DNA of 35,030 nt from an uncultured Collinsella sp. (GCA_900541045.1 UQID01000025.1:1-35030), one strand, 5' to 3'; numbered from the stretch's first letter, positions 7,344-15,942 are shown. Numbers and translations: made by a program. Notes: generated from the sequence alone by a model not told the origin.

Positions 7344-7367
7344 AAACGTAAACTATAGTTTACGTTT
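7344..7367. promoter_or_regulatory. 24-bp perfect palindromic operator
   Basis: The sequence is its own reverse complement over 24 bases, centred on CTATAG between 7355 and 7356, with half-site AAACGTAAACTA. It lies between the divergent genes at 7314 and 7391 and contains -10-like TATAGT on both strands. A dimeric HTH repressor, most simply the product of 7096-7314, is the expected ligand. Confidence 0.7.
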
Positions 7368-7390
7368 TGCCGAATACACAGGAGTTTTCT

Positions 7391-7780
7391 ATGTCGGGTT
7401 CTTCGGTCCGCATGTACCGAGCCACGCTTCGCACAAACAGCGCACCGCCCAAGCTCGTCGTCGTTGAAGCAGAATGCCTTTCGCCCGATGAGCGCACAGC
7501 ATTTGCATTGCTATCAAGTCGCGTCGTCGCCGTTCTGGTCCCTTGCCCGGCGCAAGGTGAACTTGCCATTCAATGCCAAGCGCACAGCTGCTCGCTCAAT
7601 CAGGCTGCCGTAATCGCAACCAGTCAGCGCGGCCTGCCGCTCCTTTTAGAAGCCGGTATCGCACTCGCCCTTCGCGGCACCGGATACGAAAACGAAGCCG
7701 CCGCCGACATGGTCTTTAAACCACGATCGAGCGGCGGCCTCGCAGCAGCCATTGAATATGTGTGCAGGCTCGTTGCCTAA
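7391..7780 (+). CDS. Hypothetical protein paired with a divergent HTH regulator
   Basis: A 129-residue soluble protein that I do not recognise. It starts at the ATG at 7391, preceded by AGGAG (7379-7383); an in-frame TTG at 7367 would lie inside the palindromic operator. The middle is alanine/leucine rich with a few cysteines (VPCPAQGELAIQCQAHSC), the pattern alternates strand-like and helix-like segments, and there is no signal peptide or membrane span. It is convergent with the DUF1648 gene, stops about 10 nt apart. Expression is probably set by the HTH protein next door, so the pair may form a small self-contained regulatory unit. Confidence 0.6.
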   Translation: MSGSSVRMYRATLRTNSAPPKLVVVEAECLSPDERTAFALLSSRVVAVLVPCPAQGELAIQCQAHSCSLNQAAVIATSQRGLPLLLEAGIALALRGTGYENEAAADMVFKPRSSGGLAAAIEYVCRLVA

Positions 7781-7789
7781 AAGAACAAG

Positions 7790-8173
7790 CTAGAAACCAA
7801 GGCCAAAGCCCGTTCCGGTAATCGCCGAGTACATAAAGTAAACGTTGATCACGTTGAGGAACACACCCGTGATGCAACCGTTGCGCAGGTAGCGCTCGCA
7901 CACGATGCGCGCCATGGCGGCGGAGTCATCATTGTTTTTAGCCTGGCGTCCTGCCGTAAAGTACGTCGCCACGCTCAGCAGCAGGTTGAGCACCGGCAGT
8001 GCCAGCAACTCGTAGCTCTTGCCCCAGCGCGTCGCCTCGCCGGCGGCATTAAACTTTGTTGCCACCTCGGGACCAATGTTGGGGATAACGCACGCTGCGA
8101 CCACCAGCGGAATCACCGCAAGTACGAGCAGCGCAATACCCATGTAGCCAGCTTTTTTGCCATATTTAAACAT
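7790..8173 (-). CDS. DUF1648 (SdpI-like) small membrane protein
   Basis: A 127-residue integral membrane protein with three predicted spans (about residues 11-30, 54-72 and 100-120). Between spans 1 and 2 is the DUF1648 signature, NIGPEVATKFNAAGEATRWGK, as found at the N-terminus of SdpI-type immunity/signalling proteins. Its function here is unknown; SdpI family members protect against secreted toxins or signal through a repressor, but no toxin gene is near. It lies 11 nt after ychF on the same strand and has AAGGA upstream of its ATG, so it is probably co-transcribed with ychF. Confidence 0.75.
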   Translation of the reverse strand: MFKYGKKAGYMGIALLVLAVIPLVVAACVIPNIGPEVATKFNAAGEATRWGKSYELLALPVLNLLLSVATYFTAGRQAKNNDDSAAMARIVCERYLRNGCITGVFLNVINVYFMYSAITGTGFGLGF

Positions 8174-8184
8174 GCGCGTCGTCC

Positions 8185-9261
8185 TTACACGTTAAAGCGG
8201 AAGTGCACGACGTCGCCATCGGCCATAACATAGTCCTTGCCCTCAATACGCAGTTTGCCGGCGGCCTTGGCGCCCTGCTCACCGCCGAGCTCGACGTAGT
8301 CGTCATAGCCAATGACCTCGGCCTTAATAAAGCCGCGCTCAAAATCGGTGTGGATGACGCCGGCGGCCTGCGGGGCGGTCGCGCCCTGACGAACCGTCCA
8401 GGCCTTGACCTCCATCTCGCCGGCCGTAAAGAACGACTGCAGACCGAGCAGCTTATAGGCCGCCTGCGCGAGCACGTCCAGACCGGGCTGTTCCAGGCCC
8501 AGGCTCTCCAGGTAGTCGGCGGCGTCCTCGGGATCGAGCTCGGAAAGCTCGGCCTCAATCTTGGCGCAGATGGGCAACGGCTTGACGCCATCGATGGGCG
8601 CCAGGTCGTCGTTGAGCATATCCTCGTCCACGTTGGCCACATACAGGATGGGCTTCATGGTGAGCAGGAACAGCCCCTTGGCGGCGGCACGCTCCTCGTC
8701 GGTCATCTCCATGGATGCGGCGCGCTTGCCCTCGTTGAGCCAGGCAAGCAGGCGCTTGGCGACCTCGAACTTGGGCATGAGCTCCTTGTCGCGCTTGGCC
8801 TCCTTCTCGAGCTTAGGCAGCTGCTTCTCGAGCGTGCCCATGTCGGCCAGGATGAGCTCGGTCATGATGGTGTCGGCATCGCCGGCGGGATCGACGAACT
8901 CGCCCGTGCGGCCCACCTCACGCATGACGTTGGGGTCCTTAAAGTAGCGCACGACCTCGCAGATGGCGTCGGTCTCACGAATGTTGGCCAGGAACTGGTT
9001 GCCCAGGCCCTCGCCCTCGTTAGCGCCCTTCACCAGACCTGCGATGTCGACGAACTCGACCGTCGCCGGCACAATACGACCCGGGTTAACGATGTCGGCA
9101 AGCTTTTGCAAGCGGCTATCGGGCACGTCGACGATACCCACGTTGGGGTCGATCGTGGCAAACGGGTAGTTGGCGGCAAGGCCGGTCTTTTTGGTAAGCG
9201 CGGTGAACAGCGTCGACTTGCCCACGTTGGGCAGGCCCACGATACCGATGGAAAGGGACAC
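8185..9261 (-). CDS. ychF: Redox-regulated P-loop ATPase YchF (Obg family)
   Basis: A ribosome-associated P-loop NTPase of the Obg/OLA1 group that prefers ATP, linked to translation and oxidative-stress control. The 358-residue length is standard. The G1 motif GLPNVGKST is at residues 9-17, a Walker B-type DIAGLVKGA follows, and the usual NKxD guanine motif is replaced by NVDE, the change associated with ATP use. The C-terminal TGS-like domain ends HFRFNV. The start is GTG at 9261, giving MSLSIGIVGLP with AGGAG five bases upstream. The frame stays open further upstream but that extension has no family counterpart. A TATACT -10-like box on the minus strand (9304-9299) may be its promoter. Confidence 0.95.
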   Translation of the reverse strand: MSLSIGIVGLPNVGKSTLFTALTKKTGLAANYPFATIDPNVGIVDVPDSRLQKLADIVNPGRIVPATVEFVDIAGLVKGANEGEGLGNQFLANIRETDAICEVVRYFKDPNVMREVGRTGEFVDPAGDADTIMTELILADMGTLEKQLPKLEKEAKRDKELMPKFEVAKRLLAWLNEGKRAASMEMTDEERAAAKGLFLLTMKPILYVANVDEDMLNDDLAPIDGVKPLPICAKIEAELSELDPEDAADYLESLGLEQPGLDVLAQAAYKLLGLQSFFTAGEMEVKAWTVRQGATAPQAAGVIHTDFERGFIKAEVIGYDDYVELGGEQGAKAAGKLRIEGKDYVMADGDVVHFRFNV

Positions 9262-9304
9262 GACAGCTCCTTTTGATACAGGTACTTCAAACTGCATAAG
9301 TATA

Positions 9305-9348
9305 GCGCCGCCGCAGCATCCGGGCGAATCCGGACACCGCGGCGGCGC
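9305..9348 (-). terminator. GC-rich hairpin after the ferredoxin gene
   Basis: A perfect 10-bp stem, GCGCCGCCGC (9305-9314) with GCGGCGGCGC (9339-9348), encloses a loop that can itself pair. There is no U-run on either side, so it may be a terminator without a U-tract or a transcript-stabilising structure. Confidence 0.45.
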
Positions 9349-9376
9349 AAATGAAGCAGAGATTGGAGGTCGCTGG

Positions 9377-10630
9377 CTAGTCCGCGAGCTTCTCCACTTG
9401 GTCGAGCATCTTATCGAGCTTGGCCTTTGCCTCGGCCTTGACCTTCTCGGCCTCCTCGTGGGCCTTGGCCTTCTGAGCGGCCTTCTCCTCGGCCTCGGGG
9501 TCGACAACGACCAGATTGGACGCATCGTGCTCGACCAGCTTGAGCGCATGCTCGGGGCACACCTTGACGCAGGCCCCGCAACCTAGGCAATAGGTAGACT
9601 CCAGTGCAAAGCGACCGCTTCCCACCAAATCGCAGGCAAACGTAGGGCACACGTTGACGCACTCGCCGCACGACGTGCACTTGTCAAAATCGCATTCCGG
9701 CGTGCCCACCTGCATGTTCTGGGCAAGCTCGGGGTGGTTCTGCAGCGTCGAGAGCACCAGCTGCCGCCCGTGCGTGAGCGAACGGCGACGCTTGGTCGTC
9801 GTGGTGCCGCACATGGTGTTGAGCGTGCGCTCGAGCTGGGTAATCTGATGGCGATGGGCCTTGAGCTTTTGCGTCACCGAGGCCAGTGCCGCCGTTGCCG
9901 GATTGAGCTTTGTCACGGTAAGGCCCGTGGTGCGGGCGATCTTTTCCATGTACTCCTTGCGCTCGTACTCGCGGCGCTTATGGCACTTGAGGCTCTTGGG
10001 ATCGACCTCCAGACCCATGCCCGTGCCCGCCCACTCCTCGGCGGTGGCAATGGCCTCGCCCAGGATGTCCTCGCCACCGGTGTTACGGCACTTATCGCAC
10101 ACGCCCAGCGGCAGGTACACGCTCACGTTGGGATAATCGGCCAGCACCGAGAACCAGGTCTCGGCCGTAATATCGCCCACACAGGCGACAACAACCTCGT
10201 TCTCGCGCGGCATGCGCTTAAGGGCACGCGTGCAGGTAACGTAGGCGGTCTCGTGGCTCGTAGCCGCCGAGACAATGTCGTCATACAGGTTTTTGGGCGC
10301 CAATCGCGGCGAGATGATCGCCTCGGTCGGACAGGCAGCGGCGCACAGGCCGCACTTGCGACAGGTATCGAGGATCTCGATGGCGTCTTCCTCGACCTCA
10401 ATGGCGTTCACCGGGCACACGTCCATGCACGCGGTACAGCCGCTCTTCTCGTTCTTGCAAGCCAGACACGGTATGGTGTTACCGCGCGGGCGCTCCTTGT
10501 AGTCAGCAGGATTCCACTGCGGAGCCGACGGATCGAGCGCGTCGGTCACACCGCCAAGCGGGTCTTTAAAAAAATCCAAGCCCTTACTGATTTCGATGAT
10601 GTCATCAAACAGATCGTGTTCCTGCGCCAT
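9377..10630 (-). CDS. Four-cluster 4Fe-4S ferredoxin-type protein
   Basis: A 417-residue cytosolic electron-transfer protein of unknown partner. Two ferredoxin-like 4Fe-4S motifs lie near the N-terminus (C55, C58, C65, C68, C72 in an irregular first motif; CRKCGLCAAACP at 90-101) and two near the C-terminus (CTSCGECVNVCP and CLGCGACVKVCP). The middle (about 110-320) has extra cysteines (VTCTRA, GVCDKC, LKCHKR) and a basic helical stretch. The last 50 residues are an Ala/Glu/Lys-rich helix that could form a coiled coil. The ATG at 10630 has GGAGG upstream. Proteins with this layout are common in Coriobacteriia and often supply electrons to reductases, but nothing nearby identifies the partner. 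Confidence 0.85.
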   Translation of the reverse strand: MAQEHDLFDDIIEISKGLDFFKDPLGGVTDALDPSAPQWNPADYKERPRGNTIPCLACKNEKSGCTACMDVCPVNAIEVEEDAIEILDTCRKCGLCAAACPTEAIISPRLAPKNLYDDIVSAATSHETAYVTCTRALKRMPRENEVVVACVGDITAETWFSVLADYPNVSVYLPLGVCDKCRNTGGEDILGEAIATAEEWAGTGMGLEVDPKSLKCHKRREYERKEYMEKIARTTGLTVTKLNPATAALASVTQKLKAHRHQITQLERTLNTMCGTTTTKRRRSLTHGRQLVLSTLQNHPELAQNMQVGTPECDFDKCTSCGECVNVCPTFACDLVGSGRFALESTYCLGCGACVKVCPEHALKLVEHDASNLVVVDPEAEEKAAQKAKAHEEAEKVKAEAKAKLDKMLDQVEKLAD

Positions 10631-10781
10631 GCGCGGCCCCTCCCTGAGCAGTGCAAACAAGCAAGAGATAATGATACGCTATCGGCCCACGCCTCGGGCA
10701 AATTACATGCGGCGCATCTTTACGGCAAATAGCCTACGGGCTACCGCCGCCTCGATTGCACAAGGTCAATCAAGCGCCAAG

Positions 10782-11849
10782 CTATGCCTCGCGCATGAGC
10801 TGCACGAGCTTTTGTTTGGTCACCCTGGCCTGCTCGTTGGCCATGTTACGCTCGTTCTTAAAAGTTGCGTCTGCAACACTCTGCAGGTCGGCATCGGAAA
10901 TCTCGCCAAGGCCCAGCTCCTCGAGCGTCGTCGGCAGACCAACGCGCCGGCAAAACTCGAGCACCTGATCAAGCTCGGGCGCACGCTCCAGGCGCAGCTG
11001 CACCACCAGGCCAAATGCCACGGCCTCGCCATGCATGGCCTTGCACTCGGGCAGAATCGTCATACCGTTGGCGATGGCATGCGCCAACGCCAAGCCACCG
11101 CTCTCAAAGCCGACGCCCGAGAGCAGAATATTGCACTCGATCAGGCGCTCAACCGCCGGCGATATACGGCCCTTTTTGAGATCGCGCTTGGCAGCGACGC
11201 CGCACTCCATGAGCGTGTCATAGCAGGCACGAGCCGTAACCAAGGCCAAGTGTCCCGGCGCGCCACCATGCTCGTTGGCGCCGTGCGCCGCGGCACACGA
11301 ACGCGCCTCGAAGTACGTTGCCAGTGCGTCGCCCATACCAGCGACCGTCATCCGCAGTGGTGCTGCCGCAACCACGTTGGTATCGACCACGACCAGATCT
11401 GGATTCTTCTCGAGCATCAGGTAGCGGTCGAACGACCCATCCTCGTGATACAGCACCGAAATCGCACTGCACGGGCCGTCCATCGAAGCCGCCGTGGGGC
11501 ATACACACAACGGCAGCTCAGCATAAAACGCTACTGCCTTGGCGATATCGAGCATCTTGCCGCCGCCAATGCCCACCACCATGTCGCAATACTCGGCCTG
11601 GGCTTCCTGAGCCATTCCGACAACGGCCTCTTCCGTACACGGACCGTTATAAATCTTAAAGAACGGCTCGCTTAGATCTTCGTCCAGAAATCCATCGACG
11701 ATCTGCCTGCACAGCCGATCCTCGGTGCCCTGGTCAAACAAGACATAGGCAGCGCAGCCCAACCATGACAAATACCTGCCCTGACGCGACAGTTCGCCCG
11801 GCCCCTGAACATACCGGCCGGGACCGCCGTAAACCATAGGAAGCGCCAT
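10782..11849 (-). CDS. Glycerol dehydrogenase-like iron/zinc alcohol dehydrogenase (paralogue 1)
   Basis: A 355-residue member of the GldA branch of the iron-containing alcohol dehydrogenase superfamily, which oxidises glycerol or related diols with NAD+. The nucleotide-binding glycines are in GIGGGKMLD (93-101). The metal ligands expected from the family are D174 in GMGDALATYFEA, H257 in LALAHAI and H273 in AMHGEAVAFG. It resembles the next gene upstream along most of its length, so the two arose by duplication. The first 15 residues (YGGPGRYVQGP) fit the GldA N-terminus. The ribosome-binding site is weak (AAGGGCGG). A strong terminator separates it from paralogue 2, so it probably has its own promoter in the 110-bp gap. 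True substrate unknown. Confidence 0.85.
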   Translation of the reverse strand: MALPMVYGGPGRYVQGPGELSRQGRYLSWLGCAAYVLFDQGTEDRLCRQIVDGFLDEDLSEPFFKIYNGPCTEEAVVGMAQEAQAEYCDMVVGIGGGKMLDIAKAVAFYAELPLCVCPTAASMDGPCSAISVLYHEDGSFDRYLMLEKNPDLVVVDTNVVAAAPLRMTVAGMGDALATYFEARSCAAAHGANEHGGAPGHLALVTARACYDTLMECGVAAKRDLKKGRISPAVERLIECNILLSGVGFESGGLALAHAIANGMTILPECKAMHGEAVAFGLVVQLRLERAPELDQVLEFCRRVGLPTTLEELGLGEISDADLQSVADATFKNERNMANEQARVTKQKLVQLMREA

Positions 11850-11912
11850 ACGAGAATCCGCCCTTCATCAAACAACGATTGGTGCAAAGTAACCTTGCCC
11901 CTTTGCACCATA

Positions 11913-11952
11913 GCAAAAAGGGGCAAAGCCATCTGTTGGCTTTGCCCCTTCC
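11913..11952 (-). terminator. Rho-independent terminator after GldA paralogue 2
   Basis: On the minus strand GGGGCAAAGCCA pairs perfectly with TGGCTTTGCCCC across a 5-nt loop and is followed by TTTTTGC. It lies between the two GldA genes and should isolate their transcripts. Confidence 0.9.
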
Positions 11953-11962
11953 TTAGCTTGAT

Positions 11963-13063
11963 TTACTCATCCATGAGATAGTAGTGGCCCAGCGCGTCGG
12001 CGCCCAGGATGGCGTTGGCGACCATCTCGGGCGTCACCTCAAACGGCATGTTGCACATGGTGTCATCGGGCGCGCAGGCGGCCTCGGCAACAATCATGGC
12101 CTGCTCGCGCGTAAGCTCGGCAACGCCAAGTTCCTTCATCGTGACCGGCAGGCCAAGCTCAATGCAGAAGCCCAAGACTTCCTCGAGTTTCTCAGTCGGG
12201 GCATCCTCGAGTACCAGCTGGACGATAGTGCCAAAGGCGACCTTCTCGCCGTGATACATGCCGTGGCACTCGGGCAGCATCGTCAGGCCATTGTGGATGG
12301 CATGAGCAGCAGCAAGGCCCGAGCTCTCAAAGCCAATGCCCGAAAGCAGCGTATTGGCCTCGATGATATGCTCGACGGCAGGCGTGAGCGCACCCTTCTC
12401 CAGCGCGACCTTGGCCTTGACGCCATCGGCCATAAGCGTCTCGTAGCAGAGCTTGGCGAGCGCCAGGCCGGCCATGCCGCCCTTGCCGCCAGCGCAGGTG
12501 CCGCCGTCGGCATCGTGCGTCGCCTGGGCCTCGAAATAGGTTGCGAGCGCATCGCCCATACCGGAAACCGTCAGGCGCACCGGGCTCGCCGTGATAACCG
12601 TCGTATCCATAAGGACGATATTGGGGTTTGCCTTAAGGAAGAGATACTTGTCGAACTGGCCGTCATCGGTATAAAGCACCGAAAGCGCCGAGCACGGGGC
12701 ATCGGTCGAAGCAATGGTGGGGCAAATGATGACCGGGGACTCCAGGTAGTAGGCGACGGTCTTCGCGGTGTCGAGGATCTTGCCGCCACCGACGCCGACG
12801 ATGATGTCGCAACCGTTGTCGCGAGCGAGCGCAACCAGGCGATCGACCTCGCCCTTGGAGCACTCGCCGTTAAAGTCCTCAAACAGCAGCTCGGCCTTAG
12901 CCTCGGCAAAGCCGCCCTCGATCTTGGCACCGACGCGCTTCTTGCCCGAAGGCGTCACGATGACGAGGGCCTTAGCGCCGAGCGGCTCGACATAGGAGCC
13001 GAGCTTGGCGAGCTCGTCCGGACCCTGGATGTACTTGCTGGGGCTATTGAAAATTGCAGCCAT
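11963..13063 (-). CDS. gldA: Glycerol dehydrogenase (paralogue 2)
   Basis: A 366-residue GldA-type NAD-dependent dehydrogenase, closer to classical glycerol dehydrogenases than its neighbour. It has YIQGPDEL near the N-terminus, VGGGKILDTAK (91-101) for NAD binding, and metal ligands D171 (GMGDALATYFEAQ), H254 (AAAHAIHNGL) and H271 (MYHGEKVAFG). The GTCAGGKGG stretch before the third helix is typical of GldA. In an anaerobe it would move reducing equivalents between glycerol/dihydroxyacetone or similar polyols and NAD. It is flanked by terminators on both sides, so it is likely transcribed alone. Substrate specificity cannot be read from sequence. Confidence 0.9.
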   Translation of the reverse strand: MAAIFNSPSKYIQGPDELAKLGSYVEPLGAKALVIVTPSGKKRVGAKIEGGFAEAKAELLFEDFNGECSKGEVDRLVALARDNGCDIIVGVGGGKILDTAKTVAYYLESPVIICPTIASTDAPCSALSVLYTDDGQFDKYLFLKANPNIVLMDTTVITASPVRLTVSGMGDALATYFEAQATHDADGGTCAGGKGGMAGLALAKLCYETLMADGVKAKVALEKGALTPAVEHIIEANTLLSGIGFESSGLAAAHAIHNGLTMLPECHGMYHGEKVAFGTIVQLVLEDAPTEKLEEVLGFCIELGLPVTMKELGVAELTREQAMIVAEAACAPDDTMCNMPFEVTPEMVANAILGADALGHYYLMDE

Positions 13064-13078
13064 AACTATCCCATTCTC

Positions 13079-13120
13079 TAAAAAAGAAAGGGGCTCCGTA
13101 CAGATACGTGCGGAGCCCCT
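13079..13120 (-). terminator. Rho-independent terminator after the iron alcohol dehydrogenase
   Basis: On the minus strand AGGGGCTCCG (13120-13111) pairs with CGGAGCCCCT (13098-13089) and is followed by TTTCTTTTT. It lies between the alcohol dehydrogenase stop and the gldA start. Confidence 0.85.
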
Positions 13121-13141
13121 CGTTACGATAACAAGAGTCGA

Positions 13142-14365
13142 TTAGAAATCGATATCGGTGTCGTAGTAGCAGGCCTTGAGGATCTTCTCGAAGTCGGCAG
13201 CCTTGGTCTCACGCGGGTTCTCGGGCGTGCAGGCGTCCTGCTCGGCGTTCGCGGCGATCTCGGGCAGCTTGGCGAGGAACTCCTCCTCGGAAACCATCTG
13301 CGGGTTCTCGGCGTCGACCTTCACGCCACCATTCGCGTAATCCTTGATGGACTGCGGAATGTTGAGCTGGTCGTTGAGGTCGCGAATCTTCTGGACGAGT
13401 GCAGCGATGAGCTCCTCGTTGGTCTCGCCGGGAAGGTGCAGGATCTCCTTGGCCACGTAAGCGTAACGCTCGGCAGCACGGGGATCCTTGGAGTTCCACT
13501 GGATGACCTTGCCCAGGTACATGGCGTTAGCGGCACCGTGGATGATGTGGCCGTTCTCGAAGGCAGCACCGGTCTTGTGAGCCATGGAGTGAACGATACC
13601 GAGCAGGCCCGAGGAGAAGGCGATACCGGCGATGCACTGAGCCTCGTGCATGTGCTGACGGGCCTCATGGTCGCCAGCATAGGACTTGGGCAGCCACTCG
13701 ACGATCTCGCGGATGCCGTGCAGAGCATTGGCGTCGGTGAACATAGAGGCGCAGGTGGAAACGTAGGCCTCCATGCAGTGGGTCAGAGCATCCATGCCGG
13801 TGTGAGCGCACAGCTTGGCGGGCATGGTGTAGGTGAGCTCGGGGTCGACGATGGCGACATCAGGGGTGATGTTGAAGTCGGCCAGCGGGTACTTGATGCC
13901 CTTGGCGTAGTCGGTAATGACGGAGAACGCGGTGACCTCGGTAGCGGTGCCGGAGGTAGAGGAGATGGCGCAGAAATGAGCCTTCTGACGCAGCTCGGGG
14001 AAGCTGAACGGCTGGATGATGTTATCGAAGGACTCCTCGGGATACTCGTAGAAGACCCACATGGCCTTAGCGGCATCGATGGGCGAGCCGCCACCGATGG
14101 CGATAATCCAGTCGGGCTCGAACTCGCGCATGGCCTCGGCGCCCTTCATGACCGTCTCGATGGACGGGTCGGACTCGACGCCCTCGAACAGCTTGACCTC
14201 GAAACCGCCTTCCTTAAGGTCGTTCTCGACGTCCTGCAGGAACCCGCCGCGGCGCATAGAGCTGCCGCCAGAAACGATGATGGCCTTCTTGCCCTTGAGG
14301 TTCTTCACCTCGTGGCGAGCGCCCTCACCAAAGTACAGATCGCGAGGATTGGTAAAACGTCCCAT
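13142..14365 (-). CDS. Iron-containing alcohol dehydrogenase
   Basis: A 407-residue group III alcohol dehydrogenase, related to butanol/1,3-propanediol dehydrogenases and to the alcohol dehydrogenase half of AdhE. It begins MGRFTNPRDLYFGEG, as in that clade. The NAD(P)-binding motif is GGGSPIDAAK (91-100). Expected metal ligands are D192 and H196 in GMDALTHCMEAY, H259 in HSMAHKTGAAF and H276 in HGAANAMYL. It would reduce an aldehyde to an alcohol to regenerate NAD+ during fermentation. The ATG at 14365 follows AGGAGG; an upstream in-frame ATG at 14416 has no such site. It heads a run of three members of one superfamily, each with its own terminator or gap. Strong codon bias suggests high expression. 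Confidence 0.93.
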   Translation of the reverse strand: MGRFTNPRDLYFGEGARHEVKNLKGKKAIIVSGGSSMRRGGFLQDVENDLKEGGFEVKLFEGVESDPSIETVMKGAEAMREFEPDWIIAIGGGSPIDAAKAMWVFYEYPEESFDNIIQPFSFPELRQKAHFCAISSTSGTATEVTAFSVITDYAKGIKYPLADFNITPDVAIVDPELTYTMPAKLCAHTGMDALTHCMEAYVSTCASMFTDANALHGIREIVEWLPKSYAGDHEARQHMHEAQCIAGIAFSSGLLGIVHSMAHKTGAAFENGHIIHGAANAMYLGKVIQWNSKDPRAAERYAYVAKEILHLPGETNEELIAALVQKIRDLNDQLNIPQSIKDYANGGVKVDAENPQMVSEEEFLAKLPEIAANAEQDACTPENPRETKAADFEKILKACYYDTDIDF

Positions 14366-14647
14366 ACTGTGCCTCCTAAACAAGCCCCTCTTAGACTTGC
14401 GTATATAACGGAGCACCCAATTGGCTCCGTTAGGACCGGTTTGCGCGTTGCCGGCGATGACAATGCGCGATGTCTAAACGTCTCAACGCTCAGACAAACA
14501 CTATTTTACCGTTCTGGTTGGTCAGTTATTCACCTAAAGCCGCCAATGATGAAACGTTTTTTCTATCCCTGAAGACCCTTGTGCGGCATTCATACTCCCA
14601 AGCTGGGCAAACGTTTTATCAAGGTTGACTACATATCCCGGGCAGGA

Positions 14648-14789
14648 CGGTGCCCCTCCAAAATATGCACCGTTCGCCGCCAAAAATCGACCGTTTGCGG
14701 CACCGTGATACCACTCGGCCGTCCATGGTGCCGACATTTGTGCGACATCCGACTTCGTGGTGCAAAGGTGCAAGTCCAAGTGCGGCACC
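14648..14789. repeat. GGTGCC/GGCACC-rich gap upstream of the helical-repeat operon
   Basis: The 500-bp gap between 14366 and 14865 has no credible gene. Within it CGGTGCC at 14648, CGGCACC at 14698, GGTGCCG at 14727 and CGGCACC at 14783 form two inverted pairs, with related TGCACCG and GGTGCAA words between. They may be operator half-sites or remnants of a Collinsella-type intergenic repeat. The start of the next gene follows AAAGGAGG. Confidence 0.35.
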
Positions 14790-14865
14790 CCCGGTGTGCC
14801 ACATGCGGGTAAACTAAAACCTTATATAGAAACATCTGAACCCTAACCGCAGCAAAGGAGGCCCC

Positions 14866-15942
14866 ATGGCATTCGATCCCATTCAAGAGGATTGCCATCG
14901 CCTCGTTCTTGAGGCCTTGCGCCGCGACAATATCCCGCTCACCGACGGTGCCGCCGTAGAGCGTCTGATGGAACAATTCACCCGCAACCCCGCACCGCTC
15001 ATCGTGCACGACCGCGACCGCGCCGGGCATCTGATTGCCAAGGTGGTCGAGGCTGTCGACTACCGCATTCCCTTTATCCCCGACGATACCCAGGCAGAGC
15101 AAGAAGAAGCCGCAGCCGAGAACATGCTCCGCGAGGCGGCCGCACTCGATCCGGCCAACTGGGATGCCCAGCGCATGCTGACGGCACTCACCGCCGAATC
15201 CAACGAGGAATACGTGCAGTATCTGGTGTCCAAGTGCGACGAGGTGGAGCACGATCTGGCGCTCAAGATCGCCTCGGCGCAGGACCCCTACGAGCGCGAG
15301 GCCGCAGGCGACCTTATGCGCCGCCCCTACCTGCGCTGGCTTGCCGCCTTGGCATCGCGCGCGCTCATTAGCGGACGCTACCGCATGTCGCTCGAAGCCG
15401 CGAATCGCAGCTTGGACTTTGCGCCCAACGACCCCGCTGGTGTCCGCCACACCGCGATGCTCGCCATGGCAAAGCTCGAATACCCCGCCGAGGAGCTCAA
15501 GCGCTTTCGCTCCGCTCACTCCGTGCCGTACCTCGCGAATACCCCGCTGCGCCGCCGCCCCAAAGATGCGGAGCGTGACTTGGACCCGTGGACGCTCATC
15601 GCGCTGATGAGCGCTGCCTGGCGCGAGCTGGACTACGAGGGTGCCGAACACTACCTGCGTATCCTTGTGCGTTCGTGCCCGCACGCAGCCGAGGCGCTCT
15701 ACTTCCAAACCGAGTTTCCCGATGGCGTCTATGCCCGCGTCAACGTAGGCGTGGGCTCCACCGACGAGCTTGTCCTTGCGCTGTCCGAGGCGACGCCGGT
15801 GCTGCAGGAGGGCCTGGGCGCCCCCGACAACGCCAGCTTTGCCGCCTGGGTCGCCACCAACGACATCGTGCGTTCCCAGATCGACGAGCGCATCCTGCGC
15901 GCGGCCGAGCAGGGTTTGCCGTTTAAGGGAGGAGACCTCTAA
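14866..15942 (+). CDS. TPR-like helical-repeat protein, first gene of the murT-gatD operon
   Basis: A 358-residue cytosolic protein of unknown function. It is almost all helical, with spaced Ala/Leu/Tyr positions suggesting degenerate tetratricopeptide units (for example AENMLREAAALDPANWDAQ at about 85-103, and SLEAANRSLDFAPNDPAGV at about 175-195, each with the small residue-Pro pattern of TPR turns). No signal peptide or catalytic motif is visible. AAAGGAGG precedes the ATG. Its stop overlaps the next start in TAATG, so the two are translationally coupled, and the MurT-GatD gene follows 45 bp later. A scaffold or regulatory role in peptidoglycan amidation is a reasonable guess from position only. 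Confidence 0.7.
   Translation: MAFDPIQEDCHRLVLEALRRDNIPLTDGAAVERLMEQFTRNPAPLIVHDRDRAGHLIAKVVEAVDYRIPFIPDDTQAEQEEAAAENMLREAAALDPANWDAQRMLTALTAESNEEYVQYLVSKCDEVEHDLALKIASAQDPYEREAAGDLMRRPYLRWLAALASRALISGRYRMSLEAANRSLDFAPNDPAGVRHTAMLAMAKLEYPAEELKRFRSAHSVPYLANTPLRRRPKDAERDLDPWTLIALMSAAWRELDYEGAEHYLRILVRSCPHAAEALYFQTEFPDGVYARVNVGVGSTDELVLALSEATPVLQEGLGAPDNASFAAWVATNDIVRSQIDERILRAAEQGLPFKGGDL

Noticed and set aside
7096..7780. Toxin-antitoxin pair
   Set aside because: The HTH gene and its neighbour are divergent, not co-transcribed, and the neighbour shows no toxin motif.
9262..9549. Upstream extension of the ychF frame
   Set aside because: The extension is basic low-complexity sequence overlapping the ferredoxin gene; the GTG at 9261 has a good ribosome-binding site and gives the family N-terminus.
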